Shown: positions 10,612 through 23,369 of the stretch, piece after piece
Position numbering within the stretch: the stretch's first letter is position 1
Layout: each line of letters starts with the position of its first letter
Source of the DNA: Adenanthera pavonina
Lineage: Eukaryota; Streptophyta; Magnoliopsida; Fabales; Fabaceae
Length of the DNA stretch: 64,000 nt
Reading direction: 5' to 3'
NCBI GenBank assembly: GCA_026686845.1
Contig: JAIVEN010000012.1
Span: forward strand, 2,420,501 to 2,484,500
Translations under genes and position numbers: made by a program
Notes under the pieces: generated by a model
Seen by the model: only the letters and a program-made list of their open reading frames with translations
Database searches by the model: none
What the model was told of the DNA's origin: nothing

Positions 10612-11805
10612 AAAATACCCTTTCAACAAAACAATGCAAGTACCATTAAGTAGGCTTTAACAAAAATAAAGAGTTTTAGTTTAATTTAGGGAACCATTTT
10701 AGAGGCAAATATTTTAAGTACATCCATGGCTAAACACAAACCCATCTTTGAAAGTGGGAAAGTTTTCCAATATACCTTGATTATTATGAAACTCATTACT
10801 CATTTATCTCAAAACAAAAAGCTTGCTTTAAGTTAAAGAAAAGAGAGGTAACTAGGGTTTTTTGGTGATGTGGCAAGTGTGTGGTTGTTAAGTTTGATGA
10901 CTAATATGATTAGTTTTGATGATATCAAATAGTTGAGCAAAAATTTTGCATGATGTGTGTAATTAGTGTTTATTATACCTTGTATATCATGCTTATCATG
11001 TGATGTGAATTAGACTAACTACTTTACTTAAAAGAGAACTATATTCAATGTCAATTGTCCAAGAAAAGGAAGGTGAGCATTGAAGTGGTGAGATGGAAGA
11101 TCAACTATATACTCTACTCAAATATATCAAGAAATGATGCTCTAAGAATTGAAAAAAGATGAAAATACCAAGAAGGGAGCGGATGACAAATGAATCCAAT
11201 AAAATATTGAAGCTAAAATGTTGTATTTTTTTTTTGCCACCAATCTTAAATAAGCATATTGATTAAGTTTTGGTAGCTAGTTCATTATTTTCAAAGTTGT
11301 TTTTGTGCCAAAACTACCTTGGTGGACTAAGTTATGGTGGATATTCCACTAATTGTCCAGCCTTGTTCATGCTCTTGCTTTTGGTATTAAGCTTAGTGTA
11401 AAACTGTGAGGATATCAAAATATCATGGGTTGTTTATTGATGTTCTTTTCTAAGTTGAGGGTTAGAAGAATATCCTACCCACCTTAGTAGAATAAGTTGC
11501 TATGATAGAAAAGAAGTGGTTTGACGCGTCTATTTTAAATATATAAAACACCTATATTTTATAGTGATTTTCATCTAAATATGCTAAGTTCTGATTTCTT
11601 TTTTGCATGATCCTACATAATTTGAAGTATGTTTGCATTTCAGGGATATGTATAAGGAGTTTTGAGAAAAAACATGGCCAAAAAAAGAAGAGAAAAATGT
11701 TCAATTTTTTGGGGGACCCACTCTAATATATGTGACATCACAGATAAAGAGATAAATGGAAGGAATATTTAAATTAAAGACTAGAAAATTTATGTGGACA
11801 TAAAG
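10612..11805. other. Unassigned repeat-like DNA, possibly the start of a copia-type LTR
   Basis: No convincing gene. From about 10886 (TGTTAAGTTTGATGAC) it resembles a copia LTR start. The segment 11250-11420 aligns loosely by eye with U3 of element C near 47610-47800 (shared words AATCTTAAAT, AAAACTACCTTG and TTGCTTTTGGTA). Solo LTR X1 interrupts it; the sequence resumes at 14134, where a TATA box lies at 14347. This could be one LTR of about 1.3 kb or more split by X1, but the far terminus was not found. Confidence 0.35.
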
Positions 11806-12321
11806 TGTAACACCTTACTTTGCAACCATTAAACATGCATTATTTCATGATTAAGGTTCAAAATAAAGTGATTTGGAAGCAAATGAGCCCTTAATTTCGC
11901 ATAGACTAAGCTTAGGTTGTAAAATTTTGTTGAACTTTGAAAATTCATAACTAATTCTAAAAAAATCGTATTGAGGTGGTTCCAAGTTCTATGAAAAGCT
12001 TATGATGTCTATTTTAAAATAAAAATGTTGATTCACACTTTGAATGCTACAGTAAATTTCGAATTTTATAGACTCTATCCTGTTAATAATGAAGCATAAA
12101 CAAAGAATAGGGAAAATCTCAATGCCAAAGCATAGGGACATAATATTTCATTATCAAAACGTTGTAATTTACATTATGTAATGTAATATATCATCTAATC
12201 CTACGTAATGTAACACAAAACGTAATATGATTCTAAAATGACTTGGACAACATCTCCTCATCAGTTTGTCATTTCATTTCCTTGGACAGAACCGGGGCCT
12301 AAAAATGTTAGATATTGGGGT

Positions 12322-12340
12322 GAGATTCGGACAGAATCTC
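12322..12340 (-). other. LTR X1 stem-loop GAGATTC-GGACA-GAATCTC
   Basis: A perfect 7-bp stem with a 5-base loop in LTR X1. Read on the minus strand it is preceded by ATTACT and followed by ACCCC, the same context as the gypsy LTR stem at 2554. Confidence 0.75.
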
Positions 12341-12737
12341 AGTAATATGACAATTTATTTTCCCACACTTAATTTCAGCAGCATAACAGTACAACCATAA
12401 TTACTAAAAATCAAACTTAAAATCATATTCTATATGATCATGCATGTTCAAACAACCCTCATGACATTCAAAGCATTATTATAGCAGAACCTCAACTTTG
12501 ATTCAATATTTCATCATGGAAAATCCCCAAAACATGTTTCTACTAGCATAATGACTACTCTTAATAAATCAAAAAGCTAAACTAAAATATAAATGGAGAG
12601 AAGGAAAAGCATATTACCTAGAAATATTTCTCAGAACTTCAGAACCTTAGATCACACCTTCTTTCCTAGAGCTTCTCACTCTAAACTCTCTCTACCTTGA
12701 ATGAAATTTGATGGCTAAATGGGAGAAGGAGGAGCAT

Positions 12738-12746
12738 CTATTTATA
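12738..12746 (-). promoter_or_regulatory. TATA box of LTR X1
   Basis: The minus strand reads TATAAATAG, followed by ATGCTCCTCCTTC, a pyrimidine-rich start region. The X2 counterpart is at 35201. Confidence 0.7.
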
Positions 12747-14133
12747 GGTGAGTTGAAGACATAATGGCCCTTGGATTAGATCTTGATCCAATGGCTCTTA
12801 ATTATTCCATATTAATTTATTTAATTCATCATGTGAGGAAATTTATGAGGCTGCCACCTTGCCCTTTTCTAGAAGTTCTTAGCTGATATTTCTAACTCAA
12901 AAATATATTTTATTTGGTTCTAACATGTGTCTACTTCAAATGGTGCCATGTGTGTGTTAGAGTTCAAATTGATTTTTGCTTCTTTTTCCTCTTAATTTTC
13001 GTCACTTTCTTGTCTAATCAATTCAAGGAATATACTTTTATGCAATTTGGGCTTTACATATCTCATTCTGGGCCTTAGTTCAAGGTATATGGGTTTGGGA
13101 TCCTTTAACCGATTTCAGGTCCAATTCTTCCCTATTCTAGGTTTAGGATCTAAAATAAATTTAGCAATGTAATTATCTATTTTGGAACTTAGAACATTGT
13201 TTTGGAATGTCAATATATCCTGATTACTGACTAATTTCCTCATACAAAGTTAATTAGATCATAATGTTAGTTTTTGTATATTATTGTTGAAACTAGAGTC
13301 ATATCAGTTATCTTATTACTAAAAATATTCTGGTTGTCTAAAATGAATCTAGACATGTTACTAAGTCATATTCAATCTCTAATGAATCTAGACTTGATAC
13401 TAAGCTTTATACGTTTTCTAATTCACCAATTAATCTAATTATTCATAGACTGATCCTATGGCTATTTAAACTTCGTAGAAAAATCCAGTGTCTTATTCTG
13501 CGTCATAATATATCTGGGTTTCCTAATACAGACTTATTTTCTATTTTTTAGAAATTTCTAAATTATAGAACTTCGGTCCTTTTTTCTGTCTAATATATGC
13601 ATTTTCTAGTTCTGCTTATTAGAGGATAATTTCTAGCGATTATTTTTCTGACTCTATTCCTACAACCGGTACTATCAAATACTGAGCAGATAATTTGTTT
13701 GGAAAAATGACATTTATGTCCCATTATTTTGTCTTTTAGTGCCTACTTCATAAATTTGTACTTTGACCCCATGATTTAACTTTGTTTGCAATTTGGTCCC
13801 TAAGTACCACTATTACCATGTTTCCCAAGGCATAGAATCTCAACCTATAGCTTCACAGGATTTCTGATGTCATAATATATATTCACAGTTAACTACTGAG
13901 TGAAATTTTATCTAGATTTGTATATCACAACATATGAAATTTTAAATGTTCGTAGTTTCTAAATAGCATATCCAACTTTTTTTTTTTTCAGTTCTTGCTA
14001 AAGGTTCCATATGATTTCTAATGTCATATAATGCATGTTCATAGTTCAACCAAAATCCAACTAGAAACATAGACACAAAGCATGTGAAATTTATAAGTTC
14101 TATAGTTAGTGAGAATTAGGATGTTACATAAAG

Positions 14134-15069
14134 TGAGCTAAGTAACATCATTCTTTACCAAGGAAAATGGAGTAGATTGTAAGACAATTCTCTCTCTCTC
14201 TAGGGAAAATTTGAGGACTTTCTAGAGGGAAGATATTTTCTTGAAACACTTGGTAGAAGAGCAAGACAAGTCTCTCCATATAAAGCAAGACATGTGGTTG
14301 GAAAAGAAGGAAGGCATGTGTTCCAATCATATTGCAAGGAATGGTCTATAAATAGATGAAGCCCTCCTCCCCCTTCATTCTTCTCCCTTTGCCTTAAACC
14401 TAGGGAGAAGTATAGAGATAGTGCTCTTGAGAGATAGTGAACAAGAAGAGAGAAAACCCTAGCATCATGCTACTACCTTGATCTCCTAGCCATAAATCCT
14501 TTCATGAGAATTAATCCTTCCATTTAGTCATCAAGTGTTCTCCCCAACTATAGCATAGGCCACTAGAAATAAGTTATTGTCAACATCATATGTTGAAGCT
14601 ACTAACAATGTTCCTCGATACGGAATTGGATACATCTACATAGAGTATACATCTAGAATCATGCAAGAATCCTTTGATAAACACCTAGATGCAATGATCA
14701 TTATTTCAAATTTGTTGTTTTCAGCCACCACCCATTTTGCTACCATGTCCAAGTTTATTTCAATCAATTTATTGCATAACTTAGAAATTACATCATATGA
14801 CATTTCTAGAAGCCCATGTTTTTCCTCTGTGGCTCTCTCTTTGCCCCTCCAAGCTTGATTGTAAGTTAGACTTAATCCATACTCATTGAATAGTTTGCCT
14901 CTAATTTGGTTAGGAGATCAATCCATGATAACTCCTATTTTCATTATTTTTACCTGTTATACTTAGTGGTTTTAATGATTTTAGCCAAATTCTAGATTTA
15001 ATGGATTTTTTAGTTAATTGTGTTCATTTTGTGTTCATTATGTCATTTTATGAATTTCAAGGCTTAATT
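14134..15069. other. Unassigned repeat-like stretch with a TATA box
   Basis: Continues the sequence cut by X1. TATAAATAG at 14347-14355 is followed by a C/T-rich stretch and an AG-rich leader, an LTR-promoter-like arrangement on the plus strand. A (TC)n run lies at 14191-14202. The 93-codon open frame at 14577-14858 matches no family I know and has no coding-like composition. No gene is called. Confidence 0.4.
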
Positions 15070-16188
15070 TGTCACATCCCATATTCTAATATTTTTCCCA
15101 TGAATATGTAGTGAAAAGGTTCTTGAGATCTGGAATCAATGGAAAATTCAAAACTATAAAACTATTTTCTATGCATTGTTTTTTTAATTACATAGTGATC
15201 ATTTAAAAAATTATAATTAAATGCACAAAAATCATTTTTTAGTGGTTCAAGTTTCTAAAAATCATTCATATCTTGAATTTTGTGGGAAAAATATGAAACT
15301 AGAGTTTGGATCTACCAAGTCATATAGTTTATTCGGCCAAGTTTACTGTTCATTTTCAGCTTCCAATTTTTGTCCAGTTTTTTAGCCATAAATTTGAAAA
15401 TTCATATTTCATAAACTATTGAGCTAATTTGTGTATTATTTATGTCATTATAAAGATCTACATGTATACTTTCTAAAGATATAAACATTGTACATTAATT
15501 TCATATGTATTGGACAAAATGCTAATATAAACCATCAAGGGTTGAATATAACTTTTGCAAGAACAGTTTCAGGAAAATATGTGTAACTCATATTATATAA
15601 CTCGAATTGCATTCAAATGAGTGCCATATTGTTCATAAGATCTCTACATATCCATATTAACATCCAAATTTTTGGAATATTGTACAATTTTATACATTCT
15701 TACTAGATTAGACATTATTTGCAGTAGAAATATAGTTTTAGGCAATAGTCCAGTTTTTTAACCTTAAAGTTTTTTTAGCCATAACTTCTTTCATTCTAAG
15801 CCAAATTACATAAAATCTATTTTGGCTTAAAGCTTAACATGCCTCTAATTAGATGAATCATACTTTGGATATTTCCTTTATCATAACATACTTAAACCTT
15901 TATAAACATTATCATGTCATAACTACCAATAAAAGGGGCATACTTATTCTTTCCAATTCTCAACTTCATTTCATTAGTCAACTTTATTAATTAAGATTTC
16001 TATACAACATATGGCATCATACTTGACGTGTTATACATATCAACTTAGCATACAATAATTTACAATCAGCTTCATCATCTAAGCATCATTATAACATGAA
16101 CATAAATTTGCTTTTCCTTTAATTTCTCCTTCCTTGATTTTCATCCATTGTCTTATTTTACCTAGCATGGTTAGTAACTTGGGAGGAT

Positions 16189-16204
16189 GAGATTGGGTAA
16201 TCTC
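16189..16204 (-). other. LTR Y1 stem-loop GAGATT-GGGT-AATCTC
   Basis: A perfect 6-bp stem with a 4-base loop. In element orientation it is preceded by ACTATT and followed by ATCCTCCCAAG, nearly identical to the context in Y2. Confidence 0.75.
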
Positions 16205-17155
16205 AATAGTAAACTTGCATATACTATTACATCATCACATCACATTAAAACATTATGAACATTGTATAATATCATTGAGCATACAAAAATATTATGTTAG
16301 CTAACAAAATTTTGGCAGCATTTCGGCTTGGAAACAAGATATCCTGGGCTTAGCCCTCATCAAATAAATAGTTGGCTGGTCAAGAAAGCAATCATAGTAA
16401 CTACATGACAACATTATCATCACATAAAATATGCATAAACATTATTGTGCAATAACATAAAAGTATAGCAAGTTACTACTTGGGAGCTTTAACCTTTCCT
16501 TTTTAAACTTGTATTCAACTTTCTTGTATTCCATTCCAATCATTTCCTTGCAACTTCATAAACTTAGAGACAACAATATAACCATGTTAAATCAGTTAAT
16601 TCTTTTTGTAATCTCATAATGTTCACTTTGAATCCTAAAATTTCATATTTTTCATCCTTGACTTTTGCTTAAAAACCTTACTTGCTCTTTGCTAATTCAT
16701 GCATGAGGAATCCATTTTTTTATTGGATTTATGAAATTCCAACTCCTCATGCCTTAACCCTCTTGGCCAAAATATCCCTCAAGAAAAACCCAAATTGTAA
16801 ACTTCATTCTTTTAATCATTCAAGCATGCAATCTATGTATTATACAACAACATCAACTCCTTGCTATCATTTTCTTTATGAAACACAACCCCTAGCCCGT
16901 AAAACCCTTACTTGGCCGAGACATAGAGAAGCTTGGGAGGAGGAGAAAATGCTCAAAACCCTATCCATAATTTAACTAGATGAAAGGCAAAGAAAGCTAG
17001 ACGAAATTGGAGAAGAAAATCATACCTTAAAACCTTCTTGTTTGCCTTCTCCTTCCTTCCTTCATTCTTCCTCTTCACTCTCTCTCTAAATTTTTGGCTC
17101 CCCTTTCTCTCTCTTCTTGGCCACAACTTGAGCAAAAATGGGAGGGGTAAGGTAC

Positions 17156-17164
17156 CTATTTATA
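17156..17164 (-). promoter_or_regulatory. TATA box of LTR Y1
   Basis: The minus strand reads TATAAATAG followed by GTACCTTACCCCTCCC, a typical TATA plus pyrimidine-rich start region. Confidence 0.65.
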
Positions 17165-17991
17165 GAACAAAAGAATTAATCCTAACCATTGAGGTGTTAC
17201 ATGATCCAATGGCCACAATTCCTTATTTTCTAATTGTTCCACATTTCCACTTATTGCATTATCTATATGACATCATAATTGGCTTTATATTTTCCAAAAA
17301 TGACTAATGATTTTTGGCCAATAAGGAGACAAATATTCTCCTATATAGTATATTTTCTTGGTCCAAATCAATTATGTATCAGTTGCTTTATATCTAGACA
17401 GTTCCTTGGTAGTTTATAGTATTTATTAATATTGTTTGCTCATTAATATGTGCAAGAAATATATTGGTTTGGGATTTTTATTTATCTCATTAACTGTCCC
17501 AAACAATATTCTATATAGGGCCAGCATGCTTTTCTTTTTTCCTTTTTTTTAATTTTGGGGCCTATAATTCTTTTTCTTTTTACTGTTTTGTTTCTTCTTA
17601 TTTTGTAGTTAGTATCATTTTCAAACTACACCTTTTTAGCTTAATTCATGCTTCTAACATGGTCCAGCATATCAAGAGGTCCATTTTGACATATATATAT
17701 ATATATATTATTTTTCTTAATTTTTGGAAATAATTCCAATTAAGGACCAAATTTGGAATTTATTTCATCAAGGATCAAATTTAATTCCTTCTAAGGACCA
17801 ATCATGTGAAATTATCATTTTGCCGTTCATAGTAATTAAACAATGTATCACATGCTATATCTTTTTTTATCTTACTTTATGCTCATTCATATGAGGCACA
17901 TCATAAATACCCTTTAAACATAGCCATAATAATGAACACTTTCTTTTCTTACCTTTAAACATTGCCATAGAAATGAGGATGTTACATAATT

Positions 17992-19197
17992 CTTCCTATC
18001 TTACCTAATACATGCATTATACTATGATTTTGTGCCTAATTGTGCCTTACCAGGTGATTAATTAAGGGATTTTTAGTTGATTTTTACTGAGTTTCTTTTA
18101 GGGAGTATCCATTCTTTTATCTGTTTCATCATTCCTACCATCTCATATCATTAGTTTTCATTCCATGTTGAACTCAAATTTTCACTATTTCTACCATATT
18201 TCACTTTTCCAAAATACCTCATCATAGTGACCCACTTGGATTTTACTTAATTGATTTTGGATTAGGTCACTTCATATGATTATTAGGCTTTTAGTCTCAT
18301 GTGATTAGTGGTATGAGTTTAGATCATCATGATGAGGGATGTGTTTAGAAGGAGGATTAAAATTGATGCACCTAAGGGCAAAACGGTCAATTTTCTAGAA
18401 AAATCATTTTCTTGTTATTTTCTTAGTTTTTAGTTTCCTTCTTTTTCAATAATTTTGGCCTATTATTCCCTCCATTTGTGCTTAATTTTCATCCCTTCAT
18501 TAGTCTTGATTGGAGCTTATTTGAATTATTTCATTAATTAAGATCAATGTGGCCTAATTATGTGATTAATCATTTTGACACATAATCTATTTTGATTTTA
18601 TAATTTTGTAGGTTAAGACTTATTGGAGGGCACTTCAGTCATTTCAAGGAGGAGGGAAAAATTGACTTTTTATTGGGTAATGATATGGCAAGCTTACGTG
18701 GCATTTATTAATCCATGTCTTCAATTCTCTTTTTTTCTATTGGTCCACATATGCCTACCCTGTCCACCTGGGCTCCATATCACGAACCTAATCCACCTCA
18801 CACACTTATCCACCTCATCATCCCTTCCATCACTTATTCCCTCTCTTATTGGTCTACCTCTTACCCTACACTAAGCCACGTTACCTCCATTTCACTTGCC
18901 CTTGACTTATCATCACTTATGTTCACTAAAATAATTTCCCTTCTCTTTTTCAACACACTCTCCTCCCTTACTCTCATTGTCGAACACTCCCTTTTTCCAT
19001 AACAAAATTGAGCTCTTACTTCCTCACTCATTCTCCTTGCGTTTCTCTTCATTTTTCCACCACTTTCTTTCATTTTCTCATAATTCTACCTCAACCCACC
19101 ATCATTCTCTTCATCCTTCAGCCATTTTATTTCATCTCTACCATTTAGCTTGGGTTTTCTTCCACCATTCTTCAAGAAGCATCAAGGCCATAGGTTT
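17992..19197. other. Spacer between Y1 and Y2; no gene seen
   Basis: AT-rich sequence with a C/T-rich block (about 18740-19160) holding several short frames that match no known protein. The C/T-rich block and the resumption after Y2 suggest it is itself the leader of an old LTR element, but no termini were identified. Confidence 0.4.
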
Positions 19198-19959
19198 TGT
19201 AACATCTGCCTTTTCAGGATAATGTTTAAGAAAAAGGAAAGAAAAGGGTTCATGATAATGACGATGTGAAAGAATGTGTTAAAAGCATGGTTGGAAAGGA
19301 TATAGCATGAGATGCATTGTTTAAATGCTATTTAGGGCAAAATGGTAATTTTTCATGCTAGATCCTTAATTGTAATTAATTCAAAATATTGGGTCCTTAA
19401 GTGTAACAAAGTTAAAATTTGGGTCCTTTCATCGTAATTTCTAAAAATTTTGAAAATTTAATATGGATTCTAAAATGGACCTTATGAGATGCTGGACCTA
19501 TTAGAATAATATATTAAATTCAAAGGAATCAATTTAAAAAGAAATAGACTGCAGTGGAATTTATATAGGAAAAGAAGAAGTATTATGAACCTTACAATAC
19601 TGACAAAGTAAAAAAGAAGTGCATGTGGGTTCCACATAAAATACAATTTAGGACATGATATTAAGTTAAATGCAAATCTCAAACTAGTTTATTCCTATGT
19701 ATTTAAAGGAATTAATAGTGTTAGAAAATACAGTAAAAATATTAATAAACTGTCCAAATAAAAAGTAACCAATACAGGATATATATAGATCAAGAAAAAT
19801 ATCTTGTATAAGCAACACATGCTCTCCTCCCATTGGCCCATATTTATGCATGTGTTTAAAATGATTATTTTATTATTTTTTAAGCTAACATGAAGAAGTA
19901 ATCATTCTTGGCCATTATATTAAAGTAAGCATGAATGGTTGAGATCAAAAGTTGGTATT

Positions 19960-19967
19960 TATAAATA
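19960..19967 (+). promoter_or_regulatory. TATA box of LTR Y2
   Basis: TATAAATA, followed by TCCAAGTCCCTCCCCC and a long AG-rich leader. Confidence 0.65.
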
Positions 19968-21049
19968 TCCAAGTCCCTCCCCCAAGCCCCCTCATTTTTG
20001 GCTAAGACCAAGAGCAAGAGAAAGAGAGAGAACTAGTGACAGAAAGCGAGGAAGAAGGAGGAGGAAAGAAAGAAGGCAAGGAAAGAATTCAAGAAAGCAA
20101 GTTAAGGTATGTTTCCTCTTTTAATCCAAGCTAGTTTTTATGAGTTTGGATTATGTTTAGATGAGTCCCTTCCTCTGCTCCTAGGGTTATATATTTCGGC
20201 CAAAGAGGGAAATCATGTGGGGGGTATGTTTTCATGAAATCAAGTTAAAAGAAAGCATGCAATAAGTGCAAGAAAGTAGGTTTCCATGAGTTTTTATGAT
20301 GTAAGCATGAAATTCCTTCCCTTGCTTACTAAAGGAAGGGTTTCGACCAAGCTAGAAAAGGTGTAAGGAGTTGGAATTTCATAAATTCAATGGTAGAAAT
20401 GGATTTCTCATGTAAAAGTTAGTAAAGTAAATGTAAAGGTTTCAAGATTAAACCAAAGATGGAAAATATGAATTTTTGAGGCATAAGTTTTAACCAAAGA
20501 GAAAAGAGACTTAAGGTTGGAATTTGATGATTCTAATGATTCTAATGAGTTCTTAAGGTCCAAATTAGTCAAGAAAGGTCAAGGGGTTGAGGCTAAAAGC
20601 TAGTATGCAAAATATGAAAGTTTAGGGTTCAAAGTGACCTTTAAGTGAACCCATGGAGAATTAGATGACTTAGCTTGGTTTTCTCTATGCCTCTAGGCTT
20701 GGAAAGTGACAAGGAAGTGATTGGGAAAGGCTTCAATAGTTAAATTTAAAGAGGAAAGGGTAAATCTTTAAGGTAGTATAACTTTCCTTGCTCTTATATT
20801 ATTGCACAATTATGTTTTATGCATGTTTTATGATATGTAAATCTTACCATGTTGTTGTCATGAATGTTTTCTTGACTAGCTAGTAGTTATGTAATGAGGG
20901 CTTTGCCTGGGATGTCCTATTTTTTAGTCATTATGCTGCTGAAATTTTGTTAGCCAACTTGGTATTTTTACTTGCTTTTATGAATTATGCAATGTTATCA
21001 ATATTTTAAATGTTATGTGATAATGTATTAGCATTAACAATGTACTATT

Positions 21050-21064
21050 GAGATGCCCAATCTC
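21050..21064 (+). other. LTR Y2 stem-loop GAGAT-GCCCA-ATCTC
   Basis: A perfect 5-bp stem, preceded by TACTATT and followed by ATTCTCCCAAG. Same place in the LTR as the Y1 stem. Confidence 0.7.
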
Positions 21065-22183
21065 ATTCTCCCAAGTTCTAACCATGCTAGGGACATGAAA
21101 TGCAATGGAAGAAAGATAATGAAAAGAAATTGATGAAGAAGCAATTTGATGATTATAATTATAATGATGTTTTGGTCATAAAGTTTATTATATGTTGTAT
21201 GGCCAATATGTGCTAAGTTGATATGTATGTTCAATGTAATATGATGTCCTATGATATATGAAAATATGTACTCAATGATGAAGTACAAAATGAAGTTAAA
21301 GATTGAAAAGCTATGCAAGTTCCTTTGATTGGAATTTATGAAAGGTAAATGTTTAGAAAAGTTTAAATAAGTTATGTAAAAAGAAATGAGTCAAAGTATA
21401 ATTCCTCCAGTTAGAGTATATGATAAGCTTATGATAAGACAAATTTTGAATAAATTGGCTAAGTACGATGTAAGTTATGGCACAAGAAGTTTAAGAGATA
21501 AAACTGAACAGTTACTAGAAAATTGTAAATATACTGTAAACACTATCTATGTTTGAAAAGTTGTATAAAATCGTGTAATGCTCCAAAAATTCATTAGTCT
21601 ATATGTATGGATAGATTCATGTTTTAAAAATGACATGCCACTAGTTTGATTGTATTTGAAACTATATGATGAAAGATATACAAGTTTTTCCAAAACTATT
21701 CTAGTAAAGAATTATACTAGTCCCTGATGGCTTATGAGGATGTCCTATTCTATATAACTAGAATAAATGTAAAAAATAAAAATTTTTACAACATGGACAT
21801 GTAGAGCTTTCAAATGATATGAATATTGCACGAAATAGCTTTATGTAGTATGAGATATACATTTTTAAAGTTATGGGTTAGAATCTAGATAGAAACTAAA
21901 AGTACAAAATCAATAATAAACTTGGACAAATTTCTACTTTCATATTTTTCCCATGACGTTTAAGATGTAAATGATTTTTAGAGACTGAATGATAATGAAA
22001 ATATTTTTGTACATTTAGTTATGATTTTTTAAATTTTCCTGTGCAATGAAGTGAACAGTGCATGAAAACATAATTTTACAGTTTTAAGTTTCCAATGGTT
22101 CAAGTCCTTAGCAGCATTTTTATTGCATCCAAATAAGACAATATTCATGGGAAAAGTGTCCAAAGATGAGATGTGACATGTTT

Positions 22184-22496
22184 CTTCCTTTTTCTTCATC
22201 AAATTCGTGTTTTTTATCCTTCTCTCTACTCCACTCCATAGATTTTGGTCAATCACATCAATTCTCATCTTCCTTTAGCTTGAGGTCATGGATTTCATGG
22301 GGACAATTAGTAGGGAGCTTGTTGCTTTTATGAAGGGGTGAAGTATGGTGATGACCTAGCAAGCTTGGGGAGGATTCAAATGGGCTATGGATTGCAAGCA
22401 TTGGATTGGGCTAATTATTCTTTTCCTTTTCACTATTTCCTCTTTCAATTTCTAATTTAGGATAGGATTCTTGAATATTTGACTTGGAATTGATGT
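22184..22496. other. Short unassigned stretch between Y2 and element B
   Basis: Continues the sequence interrupted by Y2. No gene or repeat was recognised. Its right end is where the truncated 5' LTR of element B becomes alignable. Confidence 0.4.
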
Positions 22497-23314
22497 TATA
22501 ATGGTTAAAATCTTTAACCTATGGTCTCTGCGAAATTAATGTTATAATAGACAAATTTCACCTTTGAACAGGCAAAATTCAAAGTTTGATGTTAAAGTCT
22601 TTAACCTATGGTCTCTGCAAAATTCATTTGTTGGCACCCTAAAATTTGAACTTTGGATGTCAGGCGCATGAAATATGGTTGGTAAATGGCTAATTTTGCA
22701 AAATAACTATTGGGTAACGTCTCTAACGGCAACAAATAGTTAAGATATAGTTAAGATATAAACCTATAAATAAAACTTCATTTAAAGGTGTGGGCAATAA
22801 TTTTACATTATATATACTGAAACTGTATCAAAATCTTCAAACAAAACCTACTCTCACACACCTCATCTTTTGCTCTTCAACTGTCAAACATACTTTGTAT
22901 TAGAGAGTTTCTCTTATTGTAAATAATTTTATCTTCATTTGGAAGAAATATTTTCTTATGAGAGAACTTCACAAGAGATTTGGGAAGCACTTAGCTAGAG
23001 TACAGAGAGTGAAACTGTAAGCTCTTAGAATAGAGCATAAAGTTATACTGTGGCATTGTAAGAAGCCCACTGAATTATTGTAAGATAGTGAAAAATCTCA
23101 AGTGGTAGCTTGAGGACTGGACGTAGGTCAAGAGGAAGAGACCGAACCATGATAAGTCTTTGTGTCTTTCCTTCCTTTACCTTGCTTACTGCTTTGTTAC
23201 ATTTTTCACTTTGTTTTTCTACTACCTTTGCTTTCACTGCTTTCTTTTAATTTTGCAGAAAAATTTCAAATTTCCCTATTCACCCTCTCTCTTGGGAAGT
23301 CAGCAAACCTAATA
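22497..23314 (+). mobile_element. 5'-truncated 5' LTR of element B
   Basis: About 818 bp matching the 3' half of the 3' LTR (TATA, ACTTCATTTAAAGGTGTGG block, CTTGAGGACTGGACGTAGGT block, end CTCTTGGGAAG..CTAATA). The TGTTGAATCAAG start and most of U3 are missing. Near its left end a block containing TAACCTATGGTCTCTGC occurs twice, about 88 bases apart (22515 and 22603). The terminal CA is mutated to TA. Confidence 0.85.
22765..22773 (+). promoter_or_regulatory. TATA box of element B 5' LTR
   Basis: TATAAATAA followed by AACTTCATTTAAAGG, alignable with the boxes at 32570, 52349 and (minus) 9294. Confidence 0.65.
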
Positions 23315-23316
23315 AG

Positions 23317-23328
23317 TGGTATCAGAGC
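23317..23328 (+). other. Primer-binding site of element B (initiator tRNA-Met)
   Basis: TGGTATCAGAGC two bases after the LTR end, identical to that of element A. Confidence 0.93.
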
Positions 23329-23369
23329 CCAAACTCCCAAGTAAAGGATCTAACAATCCAGGAAAATCA

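Larger units (their letters stand above)
11806..14128 (-). mobile_element. Solo LTR X1 (gypsy-type), TSD TAAAG
   Basis: A 2,323-bp unit bounded by TGTAACACC and GATGTTACA (7-base inverted ends TGTAACA/TGTTACA) and flanked by perfect 5-bp duplications TAAAG (11801-11805 and 14129-14133). The TATA box (12746-12738) and stem-loop place transcription on the minus strand. No coding or internal domain is present, so it is a solo LTR left by LTR-LTR recombination. X2 (33816-36140) is a copy of nearly the same length (2,325 bp) on the other strand. Confidence 0.9.
15070..17986 (-). mobile_element. Solo LTR Y1 (gypsy-type), TSD TAATT
   Basis: A 2,917-bp unit bounded by TGTCACATCCC and GAGGATGTTACA with perfect 5-bp duplications TAATT (15065-15069, 17987-17991). 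The TATA box (17164-17156) and stem-loop (16189-16204) place transcription on the minus strand. An (AT)n run lies at 17691-17708. No coding region is present. Y2 at 19198-22178 is an inverted, diverged copy. Confidence 0.88.
19198..22178 (+). mobile_element. Solo LTR Y2 (gypsy-type), TSD GGTTT/TGTTT
   Basis: A 2,981-bp unit from TGTAACATCTG to GAGATGTGACA. Flanks are GGTTT (19193-19197) and TGTTT (22179-22183), a 5-bp duplication with one mismatch. TATA box at 19960, purine-rich leader (20000-20105), stem-loop at 21050. No coding potential: the small frames in it are not conserved in Y1. It is the inverted partner of Y1, 1.2 kb away. Confidence 0.85.

Noticed and set aside
14577..14858. 93-codon plus-strand frame between X1 and Y1
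   Set aside because: No domain, no conserved relative in the window, repeat-like surroundings.
18623..19222. Cluster of overlapping 70-95-codon frames on both strands
   Set aside because: They come from a C/T-rich stretch in which stop codons are rare; composition looks like a leader or LTR and not coding sequence.
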